A stretch of DNA of 64,000 nucleotides. Origin: Oncomelania hupensis (lineage: Eukaryota; Mollusca; Gastropoda; Littorinimorpha; Pomatiopsidae). Made by a program: the position numbers and the translations under genes. The stretch's first letter is position 1. Each line of letters begins with the position of its first letter. The notes under the pieces are model-generated. The model saw only the letters and a program-made list of their open reading frames with translations, was not told the DNA's origin and did not search any database. The stretch lies in the NCBI GenBank assembly GCA_036898135.1, contig CM072511.1, positions 159,391,652-159,455,651 on the forward strand. Direction: 5' to 3'. Shown piece by piece: positions 44,961 to 56,537 of this stretch.

Positions 44961-46883
44961 TTTTTTTTTTTACTTTTCTATTTGGGATACCATTTGTCAC
45001 CCATGCATGTATGCAAAATTCGGTTTGCTTTCTCAGCGAAAGAGCTTTAGCGACACAGCAGCACCTATCCAAGACGATTGGAACAAGCACCTAATGCTTG
45101 CAGCTTGTAGATTTTGCATCCACCCGTCGTAGAACATGAGAATCTTTTATGTGAGTGCGATGCGGGGAGCGCATGCGTGCACAGATTACGAATATGAGTA
45201 GGAAAACTGAAGTATCTCACAGAGAAATTATATCATGGTGACAGTGACATGTTACAACTGGTTTTATAACTAGGTTTATGCCCTCGGGGTACTGGAAAGA
45301 TTAGTAACAAATACTGGAAAGGGTAACAAATGGAATTGGAAATAGATGGTAATTCAGATAGGTGGTCGCGCACAGCTGCACAACTTCAAACAAAACGGAG
45401 AGCAGAAATGAAAAATGGAAAGACATATGATATCTTGGAATGCAGTTTTGCGGATCAAGGATCAGCGTTGAGTTTCAACAGGCGCAAAATTCGCGTGTGC
45501 TCTTTTATGACAATCTTCTCTCCTGCGAAACCCACCGCTCGAAGTATACGGTTTCAAGATGGCCAACCTGGTGACAGAACCTAAATACTTCTTATGCATT
45601 TTGCGATTGCCAGTGATAATTAACCATCAGTAAGCATACAAACTAATCAGTAACCTCCTTGTAAATAATGACAATCTGCAACCCCTTTTTTTCACAGTTT
45701 TACAATGAATACCGCACACAAATCCGAAGCAACATCCTTGGTCATTTCCACCGCCATTTTTGTAGGAAATATCTATAGATAACCAAAGGTAGACGCGTCA
45801 CATGCATAGGCGCTCGCGTGTCCAGATACAAGCGCCTGTGGCATATCCAGGCAGGCACTGAACGCTGTTTTCTATCAATGGCGGCAATAAAAGTATACTG
45901 CATAGGCATAGATCCCGCATGCCGTTGGTACTGATTTCCTACGCCGTAGCTCAAGTCCGATATAAGAAAGACTGCCGATGAACATGTTATCGTTTTTATA
46001 TATTCGAGAAAGGCTATATTATTGTATATATATTTTTTTTGGAGGGGGGCTAACAATTTTTTTCTTTTACAATTATCTTTCAGATTACCAAAATATATAC
46101 TTTTTTTTTAATATGATTGACTTCTCAGGATAGTAAACTGTTGTATTTATTTTAATAATTGTGCATTAATGACTGCTATTAGCTTTGTTGAAGAATGGTT
46201 GTGATTATTTTATTGTGTGGTAGGAACATAGCTTACTTATATACATGATGTCGCACACAATTAAAAAAAATCCCATATTAATGTTGTGTACATGAAAAGT
46301 GAAGAGTACGTAGGCTTATATAATAAGCACACTCATAAGGTAGAAAGACTACTGTAAAAACAAGCTTTTTCATTTATTTCACAAAGAAAATCAAAGTGAA
46401 CACATATTTGACAACAGTGAATGGATCCAAACAGTAGATCGTAACAGTGAATATAATATGACAATAACGCGCCATTTTGATCATACTTTCAGGGCGGAAG
46501 GCGGAAGTAACGAGTGGCCGTTTGCATACTGCCAACTTCGGAAATGTTCGGGCGAAGCTATTTTTAGGCCAGGACCCGTTCTTATTTCGGGAAAAAAAAA
46601 AGTCGCTTGCGGCATCGATTCCAGCTTTGTCAGTGAATAAGAATAACTCTGTAAACCCGAAAAACACCTGGGAATGAAGACCAACGCGGCAAGAGACAGA
46701 AAAAAAATAACAAAAGTTACGCAAAAATCAAGTCACTTCCGCATAGGTGGAGTGGGGGGAGGAACGAAAAACAGCAGCACAGCAGCCCCCTGGGGCCGTA
46801 TTCAAAAAGGGCAATACCTGCCGGTAATTTACCATGCTGGTTTGAACTTATCTGGTATTGAGATCTTGTGCGTGGAGCCCACC
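44961..46883. other. No gene recognised
   Basis: About 1.9 kb with short open frames (84 codons at 45330, 104 at 45742-46056 minus, 116 at 46374-46724 minus), none with a domain motif or clear splice pair. Poly-T and poly-A runs near 46030-46110. Confidence 0.4.
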
Positions 46884-46889
46884 GGAGCG

Positions 46890-47146
46890 GTGTACAGAAA
46901 GTACGAAAAGAGCGAAAAGGGCGAAAAGGACAGCGAAAAGAGCGAAAAGGACAGCGAAAAGAGCGAAAAGGGAACGAAAATGGCAACAATAAGCAAGAAG
47001 GACTTTAAAATAGGAAACTGTAGCATAACTTAGCTTAACCCATATTAAAAGAAGCAGTTAAAGGGTGAACTTGATTAAATATTAATGTATCGCTCTTTTC
47101 GCTATCCTTTTCGCCCTTTTCGCTCTTTTCGTACCTTCTGTACACC
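46890..47146. mobile_element. Foldback element with GCGAAAAG repeats
   Basis: GGTGTACAGAAAGTACGAAA then AGAGCGAAAAGGGCGAAAAG at 46891-46940 is matched in reverse complement at 47088-47146. The left arm continues as AGCGAAAAGGACAGCGAAAAG repeats, giving a Lys/Glu/Ser-rich frame that is not a gene. Centre about 110 bp. Confidence 0.75.
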
Positions 47147-47154
47147 CTATAGGG

Positions 47155-47520
47155 GCCACAACATGAATCTCCTTGCCCCCCACACTAGAACAGATGTGTA
47201 CAAGCACTCCTTCTTCCCGTCAGCTACCAGGTTATGGAACTCATTGAGCGCTGAATCAGCATCAGCCTCGTCTTTTGCATCGTTTAGAGCATGGCTGACA
47301 GACTGGAGCATAAACATCTTTTAATGAATACCCTCTACGCGTACATATGTCTTAACACAATTTTAACCCAGTCAGACTGCCTCACTGCCACATCCTCAAA
47401 TAGTACTTTAGCCTGATTTTAAATCTGTGAGCACCCTTCGCTGCGCACGCCAAAGTTGTGGAAGCATTTCCTCAAAAACCGGGTATCCACAGTATTACGA
47501 AGAAGAAGAAGAAGGAAGTT
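47155..47520 (+). pseudogene. CR1/L2-like LINE C-terminus and 3' UTR
   Basis: Frame at 47160-47324 encodes the terminal block with YKHSFFPSATRLWNSLSAES and SFASFRAWLTDW, then a stop and a 3' UTR ending (GAA)n at 47500-47516. 5'-truncated. Confidence 0.75.
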
Positions 47521-47777
47521 GTAACTGCCCTGCCACTCGGCCAAACGGCCGATAATTTTACCGACGCTACCCCCTCCAGTAATTCGTACCCTTGCCGAGG
47601 TAAAAATGGCGAATGCAAGTGTTTTCGCAATGATTTTGCATCGGAGACAACGGAACAGCGTCTTTTGGGACAGATGGCATCCTCTAAATATACCTGATGA
47701 TGTGGAACATTGCAGGAAATTTACATTTCAAAGAATGTACATCGTGCGAATTGTGGATAAAGTTCCTGGTATCTGAA

Positions 47778-48030
47778 AATTTGGCCGGGCGCCTTTGCGC
47801 ATGCGCTAAGTCATACCGGGCCGACCTTTCCACGATGTTCTTATGCGTCGTAACCCAAACCCTAACCCTAACTTTAACACTAACCCTAACCCTTACTAAG
47901 ACTACGATAGAATTGTGCGCATGCGTCGAATTTTGTAATGCGTCCACAAATCAGAATGCTCCCAGTCGCTCCCAGTCAATATAAGATACTTCTGAACTTT
48001 GACGATGTCACACCGGCATTGTCACGTCTT
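47778..48030 (+). repeat. Repeat family Y, copy 1, with telomere-like insert
   Basis: GGCCGGGCGCCTTTGCGCAT at 47783 and AGAATGCTCCCAGTCGCTCC at 47952, with TTTGACGATGTCACACC at 47997, are shared with 49655-50010. Between them this copy carries a segment with AACCCAAACCCTAACCCTAA and ACACTAACCCTAACCC (47850-47900). Confidence 0.75.
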
Positions 48031-48351
48031 CCTTCACTGCAACTGTGTTTAGCACTAGGTTTCCAGTTCTAGTTATCCTTGTGCCAGCAAAATTGCCGTA
48101 ATATACTTTCATTTTGATGGTACACCAGAGCGAAGTACGAAGGTAAGATGTTTTGGGTTTCCTCTTTCAATTCTAATTGTACGAAATATTTTAGATGGGA
48201 AAAGTTGCTTTTTCATTCGTGTGATCCGTCGTCTACTAAGAAAGCTGTTGTGGCGTTGTCATCGAAGAGCGCATGCGTAATAGAGGAGGATTCAAATTTA
48301 GCGTCAGGTAGGCCTTTTTGAATACCGAGATAAGTTTACCGGTGTAACATT

Positions 48352-49639
48352 CAGAGGTGCCAACCTCCTAATCTTCTTGTCAATATTTCCGGACCCGTTT
48401 GTCAGTATTTTTTTAACATTTGTCAGTATTTTTTTAACATTTGTCAGTATTTTTTTTCTCGCAAAACCCAGCCTACGACATTATAACGAAAGGCTTACCT
48501 CTGAAATAGCAGGCTATTTTCAGTCCTCTAAAATCACCATGAAAATCAGCTTGTTGAACACCACACTTTTACTCTAAAATCACCATAAAAATCAGCTTGT
48601 TGAACACTACACTTGTTTTACTTAAAATGAATTATACTGATAGTCTTTTCAATAAAAGCAATGTCAGCAACAAAACAGTTCTATTGTTTCAAGGACTTAG
48701 CAGTTGCATTTTTCAGAAGTGTTGGAGAGTTTTGTTTTGTAGCAGTCAGTATTTGAATTTCTTGATTTCAACTGCAGCATGGCATTCAGTGTCTTACTTC
48801 CCATAGTCCCTCTAAAGTCAGTTTTATTTTTTCTAACAAGAGAAAAGACCCTTTCACATGAACAGTTGGGCACAGGGCAGGAGAATCCTCAGTATGATCT
48901 TGGACAGTAAGTAAGCTTTGTGTCTAGCAGATGCAACATGCCTGGCAATATCGTCAAAGCCACCATGACTTATAAAAAAAAATCGAAGCCACAGACAGTA
49001 CAGCGTGCGTACTTTGTTGACAGTTTCGACGCAATGGTGCATGGATGTGCTTCTGTGTATGAATGCAGAAAATCTTGCAGACGTTTAGTTGCAGGCTTTG
49101 TTTTCTTTGACGGGGAATCGGCTTCGTCATCAGACTAGCTTTTCTTTTTCTGGGTCTACCACGTCCTGCCATTTTCGCGATTTTGAAACACTCTGAAAGG
49201 CGGTGAAGACTATTATGGAGGGAACTCGTACAGGTCTATTTTTAGACTAGGAGTAGGGTACGGGTAGGGTAGGGTGGGGTAGGGTAACCCTAACCCAACC
49301 CTACCCTAACCCCAGTTGACGTCATTCTAAAAATAGATCTGTACGAGTTACATAGTCTTCACCCCGAAAGGCTAAGAATGAGTGTTTTCATTGGACAAAT
49401 GGATCACGTGTTTGATTCGGGTGGCGCGTGCTCGGAAAATAACGCTGACACACAGCGACGTTCAGTGAGTGCACGAGTTCTATTCTGAGACCAGAAACCG
49501 ATACAGAAGCACCGCTGGCAAAGATAAACGATCGGCAACTTCTCCTCCGTATTCTTATAAAAGCTACCGTATGTACCTTTAATTCACTTCGCCGGAATTA
49601 AATACGGTCAATCCGTAGATCTACTGGTTGGCACCTCTG
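48352..49639 (-). mobile_element. hAT-type deletion derivative
   Basis: Terminal inverted repeats CAGAGGTGCCAACC at 48352 and its complement ending at 49639. Flanks GTAACATT and GTTACATT are similar 8-mers, the latter one base beyond the TIR, so the target duplication is imperfect. On minus it begins with an AT-hook-like MAGRGRPRKRK (49172), has a degenerate GGFDDIARHVASARHK zinc-finger-like stretch, and jumps directly to NCSCERVFSLVRKNKTDFRG near 48730-48830, the hAT C-terminal dimerisation motif. The catalytic core is deleted. Confidence 0.7.
49202..49365. mobile_element. 164-bp foldback element with telomere-like core
   Basis: Arms GGTGAAGACTAT and CTCGTACAGGTCTATTTTTA pair with TAAAAATAGATCTGTACGAG and ATAGTCTTCACC. 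The centre reads GGGTAGGGTAGGGTGGGGTA then GGGTAACCCTAACCCAACCC, two telomere-like runs head to head. A 7-bp duplication GAAAGGC flanks it (49195-49201 and 49366-49372). Nested in the hAT derivative. Confidence 0.8.
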
Positions 49640-49654
49640 AGTTACATTGTAGCT

Positions 49655-50030
49655 GGGCCGGGCGCCTTTGCGCATGCGCCAGGTGAACAGGGTTTAACGT
49701 CTACAATCACCATTGGCGATATTGCAGACGGGGATAACCATCCCAGGGAAAGAGGGGTAGGGACCTGAATCAACACTGAACCACCAAAGCAATCATACTG
49801 CTAAAATGGACAGTGAAAATGGCTACATTTTATATCGCCCACCACGGGATTCGAACCTGGGTCATCGGTGTGCCAGGCGAACGCTCCACCAATTGAGCTA
49901 CGGCGGTGGGACTGCGCCAGGTCAAGCCTGGCCGGCCTTTTCAGAATGCTCCCAGTCGCTCCCAGTCCGCTGGCGATATCCGGCCATTTGACGATGTCAC
50001 ACCAGCAGTTTTCCCCAACCCTGAGGTAAG
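49655..50030 (+). repeat. Repeat family Y, copy 2, with tRNA-like insert
   Basis: Same outer blocks as 47778-48030, but here the middle holds a tRNA-like sequence on minus at 49837-49913 (A box TAGCTCAATTGGTGGAGCG, B box GGTTCGAATCCCG). The acceptor stem pairs well, but D-arm spacing and anticodon stem do not, so it is probably a SINE head. Confidence 0.65.
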
Positions 50031-50224
50031 ATAAAACCAAAGAGCATAGATTATAAGAGGGTGAACTTCAAGGGGTAATGAGAGCCGGCAGTGAGAGTTA
50101 TCTGTTCTTGACGGCTTGTCAAAAATGGCACCCCTTGGGGTCATGAGCAATCTTGCCACTGTAGATTGTTCTAACCTATAAAGGGTACAGTGAAAGCCCC
50201 AGTTGAAACCTGTCTTGCCTTTGT

Positions 50225-50831
50225 AGGCATGACAAATTAACTGCGGCAACAGTTCCCCCCGTTGGAGTGCCGGGGGTTTCAGTATAAATAGTATCCCCAC
50301 TTTCTGGAAATTTAGTGCTTTAAATTCCCACTGTCGCTGTCTTCCTCATTTGCTCTTTCCCATTCCCGATCTGTCCTAACACTCTGCTATACTATCTTCT
50401 TCTTCGCTAGATCAATGACCTACCTTTTTTCTTGAAAACTCTTCCTGGACAAGACTCCTTGTTTGTGTATGAGGTCTGTTGGATCAGCTTGGGAGTGTTG
50501 GACGCTTTCTGCCGGGTGGTCACTAGGGCTTCCTATGAATGTACTATTTCGCACTATAGGCATTTTATATGTATGTTTTTTGTTGATGATTTATAATGTT
50601 GTTTGTATTCTATTTTGTTTTTGTAATCGGGGAGTTCGCGTAGTTGAGGTCAACCCTCAGCCGTCCCTCGCGTGGGATGTCTTTATTGTAAAGTGACTGG
50701 CCGGTGGAGGGCATTCAATTTTCCCACTGGGGTTGTTTCAACGGATCTTTTATGCGGATCGGGGGTTGTCCGGTCCTGATTTGGCTCGGAAGAGTCCGCT
50801 GGACCTAAAGCAACAATAAATCAATCAATCA
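50225..50831 (+). mobile_element. Repeat family X, plus copy, abutting the THAP gene
   Basis: GGGGGTTTCAGTATAAATAG to GGACCTAAAGCAACAATAAA and an (AATC)n tail that ends at the initiator ATG region of the THAP gene. It may supply or have displaced the promoter. Confidence 0.75.
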
Positions 50832-50980
50832 ATGTCAAAAATGGCCCGCGGTAGAAAGCCAAACGGAGATCGTGTGAAACGCGGCGGCGATTTTTGCACT
50901 GCTATCGGTTGCTCTAATGCCAGATACAAGAAAAGTTGTGTTGGCAAGTCCTTTTTCAAGTATCCAAAAGACGAGGAAAG
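50832..50980 (+). CDS. THAP gene exon 1
   Basis: 49 codons plus two bases; donor GAAAG/GTCAGTT. Carries the first Cys pair of the THAP finger. Confidence 0.85.
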
Positions 50981-53900
50981 GTCAGTTGAAATCAAAAAAA
51001 GAAGTTTTTGCTTATTTGAGTAGACTAGTAAAGTAGTATGTCTTCTTGTTCTTGTTCAGTTGTTGATGTGAAAATGACAATCTCACAACGGATGGTCATC
51101 ATCAAATTAATATATTCTGATTATTCGATCCCTCCGCTAGAATAAAACGTACAACAAAAAGAAACCACTGATTAACATGCCTGTTTTTGATTATTTTTCT
51201 GTAATCATAGTGCAACGCTCACTGTAGATCTAGCTCTTCCGTTGTTGCTACAAAGTTTCCTGATCTAAATTATAACTTAGTAGGCTGTACACAATTAGGC
51301 CTACTTGAATTACTAACCCACTTCAATCAAGCCTTAACGGTCAACTAATTAAGACAAAAAGATGTAAGATTAGGATTATTCTGATTTAAAATTTTTGTTT
51401 TTTTTTTAATTCCAGAGCATACATTTAGTAATTAATTTTTTTTATTGTGTTCTGTTGCTAGATGCAAAAAGTGGATCCAGCTGTGTCGACGAAATTACCG
51501 GAAAGACCTTACTATAGCAGACTTCAACAAAAAAGGCTACAAGTTCTGCAATGACCACTTTGAGGACAGCCAGTTCACCTGCCTGCATGAAAAGAAAAGA
51601 CTGGTGTGGAATGCCATCCCTACATTGTTTCAAGTGCCCAATGCGCCAGCAAAAGTGCGTGTGCCTTTTTTTCTCGCTTAGTGAAGTTGGGATATGGGAA
51701 TGCGTGATAGAAGAGACAAATAGAAATACAATTCTTATATAAGTGTTCAATGGGACTATGGTAGCTAAATTCATAGCACAAGTATTCGCCCTTTTACACT
51801 TTAAAATAGTAATACTTAGTAGTAGTAGTTTAATAGTCTACTACTGCTACTAATCATATTAAAATGCATAATTATAGGCTATATTATTACACTTCTCTAC
51901 TTTTTGGTAGGTGACAAATAGGCGACCAGCAAGGAAGAGAGGTTTAGAACCCATGCTGTCCAGTCCTCCTGATCCACTATTCATACAAGGTATGCAAGCA
52001 ACCCATACATACAATGTTGGTTCCATATATCCCATGATAAAGCCATGATAAATATATAGATTCTCTCTCTCTCTCTCTCTCTCTCTGGTTTATTAGTACA
52101 CTGCAGACGCATAATGGGAATAATGCATGCCACATCATTATCAGCACCATAAACCATAACAGAACTTTGATTTATGAAACACCTCAGTGACGCATTTCGA
52201 TGGGGAGGGGGGGAGGGGTGTGGGGGGGAGACTATAAGAAATTAGAACAGAATTTTTTAATTATATTATTTATATATTACACAAAACTAAACTATACTGG
52301 ATCACTAAACTACACTAGAACAGACATAATGATCTATGATCTATGTGCACGACACTGTCTACATACATGCATATAATTATATACATAACTATTTATTAAC
52401 ATATACAAAACACACATGCATAGATGCATATGAAGAAACAAACATATGTGCATATTTTAGTAATGTGATAAAACATTGCAAATTTAGTAAATAAAATCTC
52501 ATGAGGTTGGCTGAAGTCCACAAAAATAATTTGCTATGTATTGTGCTTGTGCTTTTAGAAGACGTCTGCTCAACTGTGGAAATGGAGCAGACAGGTACAG
52601 ACAGCGGGACGGCCCATACCTCTTCGTTCAAGCTGCCAGATACTCCACGCAAGTCTGCGCTGCGCAAGAAAATCAAGAGGCTGCAGAACAAACTGAACAG
52701 GATAAAAAAGAAAACAGAGGAACAGATAACGAAGAGAAAAACTGTTACTGAAAATTGTAAGATAAGAAAAGATCGGATAATGGCGGAGATATGTCATTTT
52801 TTGCCAGAAGAAAGCGCACACTTTGTTTTATCTCAGTTGCGAGAGGTAGACAAGAAGAAACGTGGCCGAAGGTGGAGCGAGAAAGACAAGGCAACAGCCC
52901 TGTCATTGTACCATACGAGTCCCAAAGCTTATCGAATGCTTAATAAAATTTTCATGCTCCCTTCTGTTTCTCTTCTTAGAAAAAGCATGCAGAAAGTGTG
53001 TATCTACCCAGGTATAAGCGACAAAATTCTGCAGGCTCTGCACCTCAAAGTTTCCTCCATGCCATCAAACGCCAACCTCTGCGTCCTTGTGCTAGACGAG
53101 ATGACCATCAAGGAAGAGGTTATCTATAATAGCGAGAGAGATGAGGTTGAAGGTTTGGAAGATTTTGGGAGTGGTGGAAGGACAGGACTTGTAGCTAACC
53201 ATGCTACAGTCTTTGTTGCTAGAGGCCTGTTGTCGCACTGGAAGCAGCCTATTGGCTATTTTCTTTCTAGCGGTCCAGTAAACAGCGACAGATTGAAGGA
53301 CATGGTAAGCGAGTGCTTAGACAAACTTCAGAGTGCAGGCCTTGATGTCAAAGTTATCATCTGCGATCAGGGTTCAAACAACAGGAAAACTTTTGAAACT
53401 TTGCTCCACGTTAGCGAACACGAGCCCTTTTTTTTTCACAAACAGAAAAAGATCTATGTTATGTATGATCCGCCACATTTACTGAAGAATGTTCGCAATA
53501 ATTTCCGAAAATCAGGATTTATTGTTGACGGCAAATTATGTTCGTGGGGACATGTGGAGGCATTCTTTCATTTTGACAAACAGAACGCTGTCAGAATGGC
53601 TCCAAGGCTAACACAGGCACACTTTACCCTGCCACACTTTACCAAACTTAGTGTTAAATTGGCAGCACAAATCATGTCCCATTCTGTGGCTGCAGGTATC
53701 TGTACATTAGTGCAGCTTCAAGTATTGCCCGATGAGGCGAGAGAAACTGCCTTGTTCATTGAAAATATCGACAAGCTATTTAACTGTTTTAACTCTGGCT
53801 CACTCTACTCAAAAAGATGCATGGAACATGCACTGACAGAATCATCAGGACACACTAAGTTTTTGGAAGACACACTAACTTGGCTGCAACAGATTCAGAC

Positions 53901-54801
53901 ACCTTCATCTCGAAAACTGCCATGTATGTCAGGGTGGAAGATGGACATCCGTGCTTTGCTAGCTTTGTTTCATGATCTCCACACTTGTCATAATGTTCAG
54001 TTTCTTCTTACAGACAGACTCAATCAGGACTGTTTAGAAAATCTATTTTCAGTTATAAGAGGAAAAGGCGGACATACAGACAATCCATCCGCGCAGCAGT
54101 TTCGTTATTTCTTTCGGCAGGTAATGGTCGACTGTCTCTTTCTTCACAGCGCCAAAAGTAACTGTAGAGAGGACAGTGACAAGATGCTTTTGACTTTGAC
54201 AGCAATGACTGCCCCTCAGGCTGAAGAAATGACAGAGTCAGGTGTTGATGAAATGGCTGATCAGCAACAGTTAGAAAATGACATTTCAACATCTTCTACC
54301 CCTCTGCCAAAACCCAAGGCTGCCAGACTGAATACAGCTGAGGATAATGTCATTACGTACATAGCGGGTTATATAGCCAAAAAGCTGGTCAGTAAGGCAT
54401 GTGAAATGTGCAAACCACGGTTGACAGGAACCCCTTCTGGAGCAGACACAGAACTGCTTCTGGTAAATAAGCAGTACTGCGATAGTCAGGGTCCGGGTTT
54501 GGTGTTCCCCAGCGCAGACATTATTAAAGCAGTTAGTATGCACGAAAAATGCTATTTGATTAATATCGATAAACTCCTTACTGAAAAAAAGATAAAGACA
54601 AAACTGATTCAGAAACTGTGTATGAACACAAAAGCTGATGGTGAGCTGCAATGTAAAGCGGGTGTGTGTGACATAACTGGGAACATAGTGCGTCTTTATG
54701 TCAGTGTGCGGCTGCACTTTTCACTGAAATGTTGTTCCACATCGTTCACTGAACAAACAAAAAGGAGAAACCGAAAGATGATGAAACTTCAAAATACATA
54801 A
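50832..54801 (+). CDS. P-element-type transposase / THAP9-like gene, 4 exons (887 aa)
   Basis: Exons 50832-50980, 51462-51654, 51911-51989, 52559-54801, all GT-AG and in phase, giving 887 codons before the stop, close to vertebrate THAP9 length. THAP zinc finger: FCTAIGC (C-x4-C) and FKYP in exon 1, W and CNDHF (C-x2-H) plus the AIPTLF box in exon 2. Exon 3 encodes a basic Pro-rich linker. Exon 4 has a coiled coil (LRKKIKRLQNKLNRIKKKTE), an RNase H-like catalytic region (LVLDEMTIKEEV, KVIICDQGSNNRKTF, YDPPHLLKNVRNNF) and the P-element C-terminal signature LNQDCLENLFSVIRGKGGHT and YIAGYIAKKL. The RNase H fold carries the DNA cleavage residues of P transposases. Intact and possibly functional or domesticated. 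No terminal inverted repeats found; a LINE-like tail lies 5' and an LTR element 165 bp 3'. An alternative start is ATG 50841. Confidence 0.88.
51462..51654 (+). CDS. THAP gene exon 2
   Basis: Acceptor GTTGCTAG; completes Arg from exon 1, then CKKWIQLCRRNYRKD through CNDHFEDSQFT and AIPTLFQV; donor CAAAA/GTGCGT, phase 0. Confidence 0.85.
51911..51989 (+). CDS. THAP gene exon 3 (79 nt)
   Basis: Acceptor TTTGGTAG, 26 codons VTNRRPARKRGLEPMLSSPP then DPLFIQ, donor CAAG/GTATGC. Phase matches both sides. Confidence 0.8.
52058..52086. repeat. (CT)n microsatellite in intron 3 of the THAP gene
   Basis: About 14 CT units. The rest of this intron is AT-rich with a G-rich run at 52201-52230. Confidence 0.9.
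52559..54801 (+). CDS. THAP gene exon 4 (transposase body)
   Basis: Acceptor GTGCTTTTAG; AA completes Glu from exon 3; 746 codons and TAA. The open frame extends upstream to 52501, but the phase-matched acceptor shows that part is intronic. It holds the coiled coil, RNase H-like core and C-terminal helical domain. Confidence 0.88.
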
Positions 54802-54966
54802 CTTAATGCAGTTGTTTTGCTGTGGACACCATAAAATTATGGTTTTTTTATGCTGTATGTTTAGTTGTTTTTTTTTTAAGAAAATAATTGTTTTAGTCAT
54901 ATTATAGGCCTACATGATTTAATGCACGGTTTTTCTCATAAACTGACTCAAAGAGCTACGACCTAT
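54802..54966 (+). other. 3' flank of the THAP gene, cut by an LTR element
   Basis: AT-rich. No AATAAA before the LTR; the nearest candidate after the insertion is at about 63437. The last five bases CCTAT are the left target duplication. Confidence 0.5.
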
Positions 54967-56512
54967 TGTCATGAATTGGCTAGTTTAACTCTGCTTGTTG
55001 ACTATTTAGCCATGTGTAGTCTTTGTAACTTTAGAAGTTAGACTATTACACAGCAGCAATTAAATTACACAGTAGACCACACACCGCGAGCCCGACCCAC
55101 GCTATCGCAGTGAGTCAGCACTTGAGTTTTGAATCGGACCGTTTTAACCAATCAGAGCAGGCTCAGTGGGTAGAGCAGTTCTGACTGTGTCAGATCTTAA
55201 CACAGTTTGAATCAGTCGTGTGTGAGACGAGGTAGAGTCAACATCTCCACAGCTAGAGAAATCTCTACACTCATAGACCAGGAAGCAGGACTTTGCAATC
55301 TTAGAATTCTCTCAAGTCATCACGGGCCTGAACTTGTCAAACAGGTAAATGAACACCCTTCTGTTTCATCGTGATATATTTATATTATTGTTGAAATTAT
55401 GTTTGTGGAATTTGCTATGCATAAATGTGAATTGTTAATCCGAATTTGCCGGACCATGTGGGAAAGCCGAACACGTGGTGAAACACGACCGGTTGCGCCG
55501 CCATGTTGCATACCATACGGAACCACTGTTGTTTAACTTATATGTATGTTTGCAGACCAGTGGCTGTACCACTGAATGTTTATAATATTATTAATTCTGT
55601 ATGTGTATAGTTAGACACGATTTATATTTATGTATGTATAGGAATTTAGAGTGAGATTCCAGTGGAACCCGGAAGTAGCAGAATGTTCGTCGCTTATGTA
55701 TAGAGATGTGGAGCTATCACTGAGGGCTACTTTGGCTTTCAGTGAGACGCTCTGCACAAACCGATTATTCAGGGTTGTGCAGAATTTCGTCTCTTATATT
55801 ACAGACGAGCAGGCGAGCTATCCCGAGCTATCCCGAGCTATCCCGAGCTATCCTGTGCACCCTACTCCACAGAAACGACTAGTTGGTTGAGGAGACTCTA
55901 CCGCACAAGACGGAAAGAGCCACCCGAAGAAACACCCTGTCAGACCCCACAGCGTGGCAAGGGAACCCAACTACACAACGACAAAGGTGTACCAGAAGCT
56001 ACCTCACAGAAGGACTTCGACCGCAACATCAGAAAGTTAAGTGTAATCTCCGAAGGGGCACTTAAACTGATCATAACAGGACCACAGTAGTCCAACTCTT
56101 CAGAAACTGTAAAAAGGACCACAGTAGTCCAAATCTACATGAAATATTATAGCAAGTGCCCGAGGAAGATATAACAGCTGCCTAGACTATCAGCGATCGA
56201 ACTATTTGCATTGAAAGAGACTTTTTAAGTTAGATTAGTACTTAGAGAATTTTGTATAGAGTAGAAGAAATGTGTGATTTTAACTGTTATCAAGTGGCTG
56301 GACTACATATGATTCATAGCCGTGTGAAAGCTAGTGTGACAGTATTCTTTTACCATTTTTCTTTCTATTTCTGTACCCCAACCTTAACACAGAACGAGCT
56401 AAACAAATAAATTTATTAAAGTAATTCATAGGGTAACTTACTAGCAGTTCCCACCGAATAAACGTGAGGGTCCATAATTCCATTGTGCAGAGCCCATAAA
56501 CCCCACGTGACA
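54967..56512 (+). repeat. 5' LTR of the second element
   Basis: Contains four copies of a GAGCTATCC-type decamer near 55815-55855, where the 3' LTR has three. Confidence 0.97.
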
Positions 56513-56519
56513 CTTTAAT

Positions 56520-56537
56520 TGGCGAGCCTAGCTAGGA
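56520..56537 (+). other. Putative primer-binding site
   Basis: TGGCGAGCCTAGCTAGGA starts seven bases after the LTR; TGG complements a tRNA CCA end. Confidence 0.55.

Noticed and set aside
46674..47033. 119-codon Lys/Glu-rich protein
   Set aside because: Most of its C-terminal half is the translated arm of an inverted repeat with GCGAAAAG units.
49256..49312. Chromosome end or internal telomere fusion
   Set aside because: The tract is under 60 bp, degenerate, and lies at the centre of a small foldback element with a target duplication.
55651..56090. Small proteins encoded in the LTR
   Set aside because: The same frames recur in the 3' LTR, start within repeat sequence and have no recognised motif.
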